Shown: one piece after another, positions 1 through 6,079 of the stretch | Layout: each line of letters starts with the position of its first letter | Position numbering within the stretch: position 1 is the stretch's first letter | Assembly: GCA_016207285.1 (NCBI GenBank) | Contig: JACQPW010000006.1 | Location: 1-11,302 of the forward strand | Length of the DNA stretch: 11,302 nucleotides | DNA from: Candidatus Kerfeldbacteria bacterium | GTDB lineage: Bacteria > Patescibacteriota > Patescibacteriia > UBA9570 | Direction of reading: 5' to 3' | Translations under genes and position numbers: made by a program | Notes under the pieces: model-generated | Told to the model about the DNA's origin: nothing | Database searches by the model: none | What the model saw: the letters and a program-made list of their open reading frames with translations, nothing else

Positions 1-308
1 ATAATACGATTATTAATATTACCGATCCGGCTGGTAACACGGTGGTTCAAGGAAGCGCTGGTCAGTATGGCTTTAAAGGTCCGAAAAAATCTACTCCCTA
101 TGCCGCTGGTGTCGTGTTGAAAGAAACCCTAGAAAAAGTGAAAGAAACCGGTTTGAAAGAAGTTGGTGTATTCGTGAAGGGGATCGGCAGTGGTCGGGAT
201 GGTGCTCTCCGCGCCATTACCGGTGCTGGTTTAACGATTACCGAAATTAAGGACATCACCCCGATGCCGCACAATGGTTGCCGTCCAAAGAAACCACGTC
301 GCGTCTAA
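1..308 (+). CDS. rpsK: 30S ribosomal protein S11, 3' part (5' end outside window)
   Basis: S11 is a small-subunit platform protein that contacts 16S rRNA near the E site. The reading frame is open from nt 3 and gives 101 residues, so the N-terminal 20-30 residues expected for the family lie upstream. Visible family hallmarks are the NTIINITDPAGN strand at the start, SAGQYGFKGPKKSTPYAAG, and the C-terminal HNGCRPKKPRRV tail, which is the strongly conserved S11 ending. A GTG at 42 is internal and is not the start, because conserved S11 sequence continues upstream of it. The glycine/proline loop usually seen as GPGPGR reads GIGSGR here (nt 180-197). The gene is followed after 15 nt by rpsD, as in the bacterial alpha operon. 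Identification is secure; only the 5' end is missing. Confidence 0.97.
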   Translation, partial: NTIINITDPAGNTVVQGSAGQYGFKGPKKSTPYAAGVVLKETLEKVKETGLKEVGVFVKGIGSGRDGALRAITGAGLTITEIKDITPMPHNGCRPKKPRRV

Positions 309-323
309 CGTATTAAAACTAGT

Positions 324-935
324 ATGGCAAGAAACCTTAAAGCAAAATGTAAAATCTGTCGTCGCCTCGGTGAAAGTGTCTGTGGCACGGCTAAATGTGC
401 ATTGACGCGGCGCAACTACGCTCCGGGCGAACACGGTTTAAAACGTAAATCTCGTTTAAGCCAATTCGGTTTGCAATTACGTGAGAAGCAAAAAGCGAAA
501 GCCTTTTATGGCATCCTGGAACGCCAATTTGAAAATTACTATACCGAAGCTAGTCGTAAGTCTGGTAACACCGCCGAGCAACTTTTACAGTTATTAGAAG
601 GCCGCTTAGATAACGTCGTCTACCGCTCCGGTTTTGGCACTACGCGTCGCCAGGCCCGTCAATTGGTGGCACATGGTCATGTCTCCGTCAACGGTCGCAA
701 ATGTAATATCCCATCGCGCCAAGTGAAGGTGGGTGATGTCATTGCCATGAAAGACAGCATGCAAAAATCGAAATATACCGAAACGTTGAGCACAACCTTC
801 AAGATGTATGAAGCTCCCCATTGGTTGCAAGTCGACAAGACCCGTTATACGGCCCAAGTGTTGTCCTTGCCAACTGCGAAGGATGCTGAAAATAGCATTG
901 CGGTCAACATGATCGTAGAATTTTATTCTCGTTAA
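324..935 (+). CDS. rpsD: 30S ribosomal protein S4
   Basis: S4 is a primary 16S rRNA-binding protein that starts assembly of the small-subunit body and helps form the mRNA entry channel. The product has 203 residues, a normal length. The N-terminal part carries four cysteines, C9-x2-C12-x7-C20-x4-C25, the pattern of the zinc-binding (C+) form of S4, followed by RRNYAPGEHG. The S4 RNA-binding domain runs from about residue 92 to 155 (RLDNVVYRSGFGTTRRQARQ, then LVAHGHVSVNGRKCNIP). The protein ends with VEFYSR, typical of the family. In many bacteria S4 represses its own operon by binding the mRNA; no such site could be recognised here. No Shine-Dalgarno-like purine run precedes the ATG. The gene sits between rpsK and rpoA in the standard order. 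Confidence 0.98.
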   Translation: MARNLKAKCKICRRLGESVCGTAKCALTRRNYAPGEHGLKRKSRLSQFGLQLREKQKAKAFYGILERQFENYYTEASRKSGNTAEQLLQLLEGRLDNVVYRSGFGTTRRQARQLVAHGHVSVNGRKCNIPSRQVKVGDVIAMKDSMQKSKYTETLSTTFKMYEAPHWLQVDKTRYTAQVLSLPTAKDAENSIAVNMIVEFYSR

Positions 936-954
936 TAACCAAACGTAACGCCCT

Positions 955-1656
955 ATGGATATACAACTTCCTAGTCAGATCCAAGCGCAAGTGGTTGAAC
1001 CAAACCACGCGTTGTTCACCATTTCGCCATGTTACCCTGGTTATGGCACTACGCTGGGTAATGCTTTACGCCGCGTCCTGTTATCCTCCTTACCCGGTGG
1101 CGCCATTACTGCGGTTAAAATCAAAGGGGTCGACCATGAATTTTCCACGATGGAACATGTCAAAGAAGATGTGGTCGATATCTTGTTGAACTTGAAGCAA
1201 GTACGCTTGAAAGTCTATTCCGATGAAGCCGTTCAAGTGACCCTAACCGTCAGTGGTAAAAAGAAGGTCACCGCTAAAGATTTCGAAAAAAATTCGGATG
1301 TCGAAGTGATGACTCCAGAAGTCCACATTGCTACCTTAACCGATGCTGCCGCTAAAATGGAAATTACGGTGATTGCTCAAAAAGGTCGGGGTTATGTTCC
1401 GGTCGAAGCCCGCGAAAACGAAAAACTGGACGTTGGTTTTATGGCGTTAGATGCGGTGTATACTCCGGTGCGTAACGTTAATTTCAAAACGGAGCATGTT
1501 CGGGTTGAACAAATGACCAACTTTGATAAATTACTGATGGATGTCCGTACCGACGGTACCGTTACTCCAGAAGCTGCCATGAACCAAGCCAGCCAAATCT
1601 TGGTAGATCATTTCTCCCAAATTGGCAATTCATTCGCTACTCCAACTGAAAGCTAA
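955..1656 (+). CDS. rpoA: RNA polymerase alpha subunit, N-terminal domain only
   Basis: The alpha subunit dimerises and is the scaffold on which beta and beta' assemble. The 233 residues match the alpha N-terminal domain from end to end: GYGTTLGNALRRVLLSSLPG at 29-48 (dimer interface), GRGYVPVE at 144-151, the LDVGFMALDAVYTPVRNVNF segment at 158-177, and a final helix TPEAAMNQASQILVDHF at 204-220. Well-studied alpha subunits are about 310-330 residues because a flexible linker and a C-terminal domain follow; here the protein stops 13 residues after that helix and rplQ starts 2 nt later. The C-terminal domain, which in other bacteria binds UP elements and activators, is therefore absent from this gene, and no second piece of it is visible. 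The absence is seen in the sequence; the effect on promoter recognition is inferred. Confidence 0.97.
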   Translation: MDIQLPSQIQAQVVEPNHALFTISPCYPGYGTTLGNALRRVLLSSLPGGAITAVKIKGVDHEFSTMEHVKEDVVDILLNLKQVRLKVYSDEAVQVTLTVSGKKKVTAKDFEKNSDVEVMTPEVHIATLTDAAAKMEITVIAQKGRGYVPVEARENEKLDVGFMALDAVYTPVRNVNFKTEHVRVEQMTNFDKLLMDVRTDGTVTPEAAMNQASQILVDHFSQIGNSFATPTES

Positions 1657-1658
1657 GT

Positions 1659-2012
1659 ATGCGTCACCAGAAGTCGATAAAAAATCTAGATCGTAATCAT
1701 GCCGCCCGGGCAGCCTTGTTGCGTACCCAGGCCATTAGTTTGATCATGCATGGCCATATGCGCACCACCAAGGCCAAGGCGCAATCCACTCGTCCGTTGG
1801 TAGAACGCTTGATTACTCGCGCCAAACGGAACACCGAATCTTCTCGTCGTTACTTACTGTCTCGGTTAGATAATGTGCCGGCAGTGAATCACCTGATTGC
1901 TGTAGTGGCTCCCATGATGAAAGATCGCAAGGGTGGTTACACGCGCATGACCAAGCTTGGTTTCCGCAAAGGGGATGGCGCTGAATTAGTCCAAATTGAT
2001 TTCGTGAAATAA
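1659..2012 (+). CDS. rplQ: 50S ribosomal protein L17
   Basis: L17 is a large-subunit protein near the peptide exit tunnel. The 117-residue product has the normal bacterial core length and lacks the C-terminal extensions of some homologues. Diagnostic stretches are the N-terminal MRHQ, the RNHAARAALLRTQAISLIMHG segment at about 12-32, TTKAKAQSTRPLVERLITRAK at about 36-56, and the C-terminal KDRKGGYTRMTKLGFRKGD at about 88-106. The ATG lies 2 nt after the rpoA stop, so translation is probably coupled to rpoA, and this position directly after rpoA is the usual one. A second ATG, overlapping this gene's own stop codon at 2012-2014, opens only a two-codon frame and is not a start. Confidence 0.97.
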   Translation: MRHQKSIKNLDRNHAARAALLRTQAISLIMHGHMRTTKAKAQSTRPLVERLITRAKRNTESSRRYLLSRLDNVPAVNHLIAVVAPMMKDRKGGYTRMTKLGFRKGDGAELVQIDFVK

Positions 2013-2016
2013 TGTT

Positions 2017-2355
2017 ATGACCAGAATCACACATACCGTTGATGCTACACTCATGACACCTGGTCGGTTAGCCACCAAGATCGCTGGTTTGCTGATGGGA
2101 AAACATAAACCAGATTACCAGCCGTACAGCGATTGCGGTGATCTGGTGAAAGTCATTAATGTAGCCAAATTGAAGTTGAACCCTAAACGACTAGCCAAAA
2201 CCGAATATAAACACCATACCTTACATCCAGGTGGTTTGCGGCGCACCCTAGCCAAAGATTTTACCCCCGCTGAAATTATGCGCAAAACGGTCAATAATAT
2301 GTTGCCGAAAAACAAATTGCGTATACGGATGCTTAAGCGCTTAACGATTCAATAG
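2017..2355 (+). CDS. rplM: 50S ribosomal protein L13, short form
   Basis: L13 is an early-assembly large-subunit protein that binds 23S rRNA. The core is clear: VDAT at 8-11, GRLATKIAGLLMGKHKPDY at 16-34, the GDLVKVINVAKLKL strand at 41-54, YKHHTLHPGGLR at 64-75, and MLPKNKLRIRMLKRL at 95-109. At 112 residues it is about 30 shorter than the 142-residue E. coli protein. It lacks most of the N-terminal segment before VDAT and the C-terminal tail after the MLPK/KRL region. Reading frames on both sides leave no room for an unrecognised extension: the gene starts 4 nt after rplQ and ends 1 nt before rpsI. The pairing with rpsI is the standard bacterial L13-S9 unit; no truA lies between rplQ and rplM, as it does in some genomes. 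Confidence 0.95.
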   Translation: MTRITHTVDATLMTPGRLATKIAGLLMGKHKPDYQPYSDCGDLVKVINVAKLKLNPKRLAKTEYKHHTLHPGGLRRTLAKDFTPAEIMRKTVNNMLPKNKLRIRMLKRLTIQ

Positions 2356-2356
2356 C

Positions 2357-2764
2357 ATGGCAGACAAAATCACCAAACGTACCTATCTGTATGCTGTCGG
2401 GCGTCGCAAAACGGCCGTCGCGAGAGTGCGTTACCATAAAAAAGGCCAAGGCGAAATTGTAGTGAATGACAAACCAATCACCACCTATTTTTCAGTTGCC
2501 CAACAACGGATTGCCGAATCACCCTTAAGTCACCTGAATGGCTTGAAAGATGCTTCCATTACCGCTCGTGTCTTAGGCGGCGGCAAACAAGCTCAGGCCG
2601 AAGCCATGCGTTTGGGCATTTCCCGGTTGTTACTCCAGATTGATGCTACCTTACGTACCAATTTGAAATCTGCCGGTTTTTTGACCCGCGATCCCCGTAA
2701 AAAAGAACGGAAGAAACCTGGTTTGAAGCGCGCCCGTCGAGCTCCACAGTGGTCTAAACGTTAA
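2357..2764 (+). CDS. rpsI: 30S ribosomal protein S9
   Basis: S9 is a small-subunit head protein whose C-terminal tail reaches the decoding region and touches P-site tRNA. The 135-residue product has the usual length. Conserved elements are YAVGRRKTAVARVR at 12-25, the GGGKQAQAEAMRLGISRLL segment at 74-92, and the highly basic C-terminus ending in KPGLKRARRAPQWSKR, with the terminal SKR expected for bacterial S9. The start ATG lies 1 nt after the rplM stop. This is the last ribosomal gene of the block: only 3 nt separate its stop from the flippase gene, with no room for a terminator between them. Confidence 0.98.
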   Translation: MADKITKRTYLYAVGRRKTAVARVRYHKKGQGEIVVNDKPITTYFSVAQQRIAESPLSHLNGLKDASITARVLGGGKQAQAEAMRLGISRLLLQIDATLRTNLKSAGFLTRDPRKKERKKPGLKRARRAPQWSKR

Positions 2765-2767
2765 CGT
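2758..2767. repeat. 10-nt perfect palindrome over the rpsI stop
   Basis: ACGTTAACGT is its own reverse complement; it covers the rpsI stop codon and ends directly before the flippase ATG. Palindromes of this length are expected several times by chance in a window this size, so its existence is certain but a function is not. It is listed because it adjoins the hairpin on the first flippase codons. Confidence 0.5.
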
Positions 2768-4237
2768 ATGACGCTTTCCAGCGTCTTAGCAAAAAATACT
2801 ACATATCTGACTATTTCGTCCATTGCTCAAAAAGCATTGGCCTTTGTTTGGTATGTGTACGTCACGCAACAATTAAATGAAGAAACCCTTGGCGAGTATA
2901 CGTTCGCTATTAGCTTTACGAGCATCTTTGTCATTGTGATGAACTTTGGGTTTATTCCGCTACTGACACGGGATGGTGCCAAGGAGCCCACTAAATTACA
3001 GCAGACCTTCAATAGCATTATCAGCACCAAGCTTATCTTAACGCTGGTCAGCATTGGTCTGTTGATTGCCGTTTTTCAAGGTCTCAATTATTACAATCCC
3101 CAAAGTCAGTACACCGTGATGCTGGTCTATCTGGCTACTGGTATTATTATCTTTGATACCTTTCGCTCAACCATCTTTGCCGTGTTGCGGGCTCAGCAAC
3201 GGATGCAGTATGAAGCCATCGGACAGTTTTTGTATCAAGTCGCTGTGGCAGTGACGGGCACGATCTGCTTTGCGTTTGGGTACAAGGCTGGTGGTCTCAT
3301 TTTAGCCATCAATGTGGCTAGTATCCTCTTTCTCCTCTACGCTATTGTGATCCTGATCAAAAAAACGGACATTCGGTGGCAGTGGCAATGGCAGTGGCGC
3401 ACGGTTTGGCAATTATGCTTGGTAGCGGCACCCTTTGCTTTAGCGGATATCTTTTTCCGTTTAAATGGTTCCATTGATACTGTGATGTTGAAGTATCTCG
3501 CTGGTAATCGTTACGTGGCTTGGTATAATATTGCGCAAAAATTAACCGTCACGCTATCGATCATCCCGGGTATGTTTGCCACGGCTTTTTTCCCGGTGAT
3601 GAGCCAAGCCATTGCGCAATCACGTGAGGCCTTACGAGATATTTTTGAACGATCAACTAGCATTTTATTTATCTTTAGCGCACCATTGGCTATAGGTTCG
3701 ATCGTTTTGGCACCGTCCATTATTAATGTGGCGTTTAAAAGTTACCCGGCTGCTATCCCGGCCTTGCAGATTTTTATGGTGAGTTTGATTTTTATGTTTG
3801 CGAACTATCCCATTGGTAATGCTTTAAATGCTGCCAACCGCCAACTATTGAATACGGTGAATATGCTGATTGCTTTGTTATTTAATATTGTTTTGAACGT
3901 TCTCTTGATTCCACAGTATACGTACATTGGTGCCGCCGTGGCTGCTGTCGCCAGTACGATTGCGTTACCATTGCTTGGTTTGCCGTACATTTATCAGATG
4001 ACCAGATTCCGTGTCGGTTGGTTACTCAAAAAATTGATGTTAACGATCAGCGCTGCGCTTGGGATGGGAGCAGTGGTGTGGTATTTACAACTGATTTTAC
4101 CGGAGACCAAAGCCATGTTTGGGGTGATGTTGTTGGCTGGAATACTCAGCTATGGAATATTAGTGTTGCTCGTGCGGGCGGTCACACTAACTGAATTACG
4201 TCAATTATGGACGGCCATCAAACCAAGCCGGTCTTAA
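2768..4237 (+). CDS. Wzx-like polysaccharide flippase (MOP superfamily)
   Basis: This is a predicted multi-spanning membrane protein of 489 residues with about 14 hydrophobic segments, at roughly 12-34, 43-65, 86-106, 115-135, 154-172, 175-197, 214-232, 249-275, 298-318, 325-348, 361-381, 384-406, 420-440 and 448-470. Size, topology and motifs (an early TRDGAKEPTKLQ loop, FAVLRAQQRMQYEAIGQF at 137-154, DTVMLKYLAGNRYVAWYNIA at 237-256) fit the polysaccharide-transport branch of the MOP superfamily, whose Wzx members move undecaprenyl-linked oligosaccharides across the inner membrane. MurJ, the peptidoglycan lipid II flippase, belongs to the same superfamily, but the glycosyltransferase neighbours favour a Wzx role. 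The loop at 203-211 holds an unusual alternating Trp-Gln stretch. The ATG is 3 nt after rpsI and lies at a hairpin. The 3' end overlaps the GT4 gene by 31 nt. Substrate is unknown. Confidence 0.9.
   Translation: MTLSSVLAKNTTYLTISSIAQKALAFVWYVYVTQQLNEETLGEYTFAISFTSIFVIVMNFGFIPLLTRDGAKEPTKLQQTFNSIISTKLILTLVSIGLLIAVFQGLNYYNPQSQYTVMLVYLATGIIIFDTFRSTIFAVLRAQQRMQYEAIGQFLYQVAVAVTGTICFAFGYKAGGLILAINVASILFLLYAIVILIKKTDIRWQWQWQWRTVWQLCLVAAPFALADIFFRLNGSIDTVMLKYLAGNRYVAWYNIAQKLTVTLSIIPGMFATAFFPVMSQAIAQSREALRDIFERSTSILFIFSAPLAIGSIVLAPSIINVAFKSYPAAIPALQIFMVSLIFMFANYPIGNALNAANRQLLNTVNMLIALLFNIVLNVLLIPQYTYIGAAVAAVASTIALPLLGLPYIYQMTRFRVGWLLKKLMLTISAALGMGAVVWYLQLILPETKAMFGVMLLAGILSYGILVLLVRAVTLTELRQLWTAIKPSRS
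2770..2785 (+). repeat. Perfect 6-bp hairpin on the first flippase codons
   Basis: GACGCT and AGCGTC are exact inverted copies separated by a TTCC loop. The first base of the stem is the G of the flippase ATG. No T-rich tract follows on the + strand (the next bases are TTAGCAAAAAA), so it is not a canonical intrinsic terminator. If it forms in mRNA it would partly cover the start codon at the seam between ribosomal and glycan genes. Two or three stems of this size are expected by chance in 11 kb, so only the location makes it notable. Confidence 0.45.
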
Positions 4238-5244
4238 TTACCCTCGAGTACCCGCCGCAGGTAGGGGGAGTGGCCAATTATTATCATTCCTTAATTCGAG
4301 CATTGCCACTTGACTGCGCTGTGTTGGATAGTACCCAATTACCGCGCCAGTGGTGGCGGATGATTCCGTGGTTGTATCGACAAGTCAAGCAACAACACTA
4401 TACTCACATTTTAGTTGGACAGGTGCTGCCGCTCGGTACAGTGGCATTAGTCATCCACTGGTTGTTAGGCACACCGTATATTGTGTTTACCCATGGCATG
4501 GATATGTTGGTACCTCAACGTTATCCGCGCAAACGCTGGTTACTACGTAGAATTTTACGCCAGGCTTATCGAGTGGTAACAGTTTCTAGTTTCACTGCAC
4601 AAGCCATTAAAACCTTTGAACCAAAAACTGCACCAGTCACCGTGATCCATCCAGCGGCTGCGATCACTCCCATGACTACCATTCAGTCCGTTGCTGGTCT
4701 ACCAGAGCAGTTTATCTTATCTGTAGGTAGGTTGGTGGAGCGCAAAGGTTTTGATCAGGTGGTCAAGAGTTTGTCACAGTTTCCAGAGTTACAGTATGTG
4801 TTAGCGGGGGATGGTGTCGATCAAGCGAGATTACAACAGATCGCACAACAAGCTGGTGCCACCGACCGAGTGCATTTTTACCAGCATTTATCTGATCAAC
4901 AGATTGCCTATTTGTATCAACACTGTTTATTTTTAGTGATGCCTTCACGCCAGTTAGCGGATGGGGACGTTGAAGGCTTTGGGATTGTTGTCCTAGAGGC
5001 TAATCGTTTTGGCAAAGTAGCGATCGGTGGCCAAGCGGGGGGAATGAGCGATGCAATTCAACATGAACACACTGGACTATTGGTAGATGGTACCAGTAGT
5101 AAGGAGTTAGTGGATGCAATAAAAAAAATGTTAAATGTCGATTATCGAGCAAACCTAGAGCAACAAGCCAAACAGTACAGTGAAAGCCAAACCTGGGAAT
5201 ATGCAGCTCGCCAGTTACTTGCTATAGTGGACGACAATGGTTGA
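4207..5244 (+). CDS. GT4-family glycosyltransferase (GT-B fold)
   Basis: This is a predicted cytoplasmic or membrane-associated retaining glycosyltransferase that adds one sugar from a nucleotide-sugar donor. The 345 residues show the two Rossmann-like halves of a GT-B enzyme. The N-terminal half has LEYPPQVGGVANYYHSL (13-29, glycine-rich acceptor loop) and FTHGMDM (94-100). The C-terminal half has ILSVGRLVERKGFDQVV (170-186), VLAGDG (198-203), and the EGFGIVVLE motif at 256-264, the E-x7-E signature of GT4 donor binding. The ATG at 4207 places the first beta strand (PVLITLEY) right after the N-terminus and overlaps the flippase gene by 31 nt; no later start would keep that strand. The 3' end overlaps the next gene by 8 nt. 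Family assignment is strong; donor and acceptor are not predictable. Confidence 0.93.
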   Translation: MDGHQTKPVLITLEYPPQVGGVANYYHSLIRALPLDCAVLDSTQLPRQWWRMIPWLYRQVKQQHYTHILVGQVLPLGTVALVIHWLLGTPYIVFTHGMDMLVPQRYPRKRWLLRRILRQAYRVVTVSSFTAQAIKTFEPKTAPVTVIHPAAAITPMTTIQSVAGLPEQFILSVGRLVERKGFDQVVKSLSQFPELQYVLAGDGVDQARLQQIAQQAGATDRVHFYQHLSDQQIAYLYQHCLFLVMPSRQLADGDVEGFGIVVLEANRFGKVAIGGQAGGMSDAIQHEHTGLLVDGTSSKELVDAIKKMLNVDYRANLEQQAKQYSESQTWEYAARQLLAIVDDNG

Positions 5245-6079
5245 TGTTTCCATCATCATCGTTTCATGGAATGTACGTGAGCAATTGCGGGCTTGCTTGC
5301 AATCCATTCAGACCCATAGTGCAGGCGTTATTTGTGAAGTAATCGTTGTAGATAATGCCTCGCACGACGAATCAGCGGACATGGTGGCAAAAGACTTTCC
5401 GGCCGTACGCTTAATCCGCAATGACAAAAATCTTGGGTTTGGTGCGGCTAATAACCAAGGGGTTAAACTAGCACAAGGGGAGTGCGTCTTATTTCTGAAT
5501 GATGATTGTGAACTGACTGGTAACATTTTTCCGGCACTGGTTGGTTTATTCCAATCCAAACAGAAACTCGGCATGGTCGGGGTAAAATTATTGAACCGCG
5601 ACGGCAGCAATCAACCCTCGGTGCGTGCCTGGCCTGGAGTGCTGAACCAAACGGTCATCCAATTAAAATTGCATCATTTGTTTCCTCGGTTAGTAAACCG
5701 TTATCTGATGACTGACTTTAATTACTCTACTGCAGCCGCCGTGCCGCAAGTGATGGGCGCTTTTATGTGTATGCCATTATCTTTGGCCAAGCAGTATGGC
5801 CCATTTGATGAGGATTTTTTTGTCTGGTTCGAGGAAATTGATTTACAGCTCCGCTTGCAACGCGATGGGTATGTTGTTTGGTACGAACCGAGTTTGGTCT
5901 GCATCCATGCGAAAGGCCAAAGCTTCCAACAGTTAGCCCGTCCCAATGCCCAACGCCTGTTCAACCGCAGTTTGCGCACCTACATGCGTAAGCATCATGG
6001 CGTGCTCGCGTATCTGTGGTTTCTTAGCTTACATCCGATTAGTATGATCCTAGCCTATGGCGCGCAAATGGTTCGCTAG
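5237..6079 (+). CDS. GT2-family glycosyltransferase, rhamnosyltransferase-like (first of three)
   Basis: This 280-residue GT-A enzyme resembles the WbbL/rhamnosyltransferase branch of family GT2, inverting enzymes that extend lipid-linked glycans. Motifs in order: VSIIIVSWN at 3-12, VIVVDNASHDES at 35-46 (donor-binding DNAS), LGFGAANNQG at 66-75, FLNDD at 86-90 (the DxD-like metal site as NDD), VMGAFMCMP at 172-180, and FFVWFEEIDLQLRL at 194-207, where EEID stands for the usual ED-x-D catalytic region. H224 follows in the IHAKG segment typical of this group. A hydrophobic stretch at about 257-277 may tether the C-terminus to the membrane. The ATG overlaps the GT4 stop region by 8 nt, and the 3' end overlaps the polymerase/ligase gene by 23 nt. 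Rhamnose as substrate is only a family-level guess. Confidence 0.93.
   Translation: MVDVSIIIVSWNVREQLRACLQSIQTHSAGVICEVIVVDNASHDESADMVAKDFPAVRLIRNDKNLGFGAANNQGVKLAQGECVLFLNDDCELTGNIFPALVGLFQSKQKLGMVGVKLLNRDGSNQPSVRAWPGVLNQTVIQLKLHHLFPRLVNRYLMTDFNYSTAAAVPQVMGAFMCMPLSLAKQYGPFDEDFFVWFEEIDLQLRLQRDGYVVWYEPSLVCIHAKGQSFQQLARPNAQRLFNRSLRTYMRKHHGVLAYLWFLSLHPISMILAYGAQMVR

Noticed and set aside
42..308. S11 as a complete 88-residue protein starting at GTG 42
   Set aside because: The same frame is open to nt 3 and encodes conserved S11 sequence upstream, so the gene is cut by the window edge.
1597..2012. Frameshifted alpha C-terminal domain hidden after rpoA
   Set aside because: The bases after the rpoA stop encode a full L17 starting 2 nt later, and no helix-hairpin-helix-like alpha CTD sequence was seen in other frames.
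306..2769. Recurrent AACGT near gene ends (307-311, 944-948, 2764-2767)
   Set aside because: Few copies, not at a constant distance from starts, and partly formed by the stop codon; likely chance.
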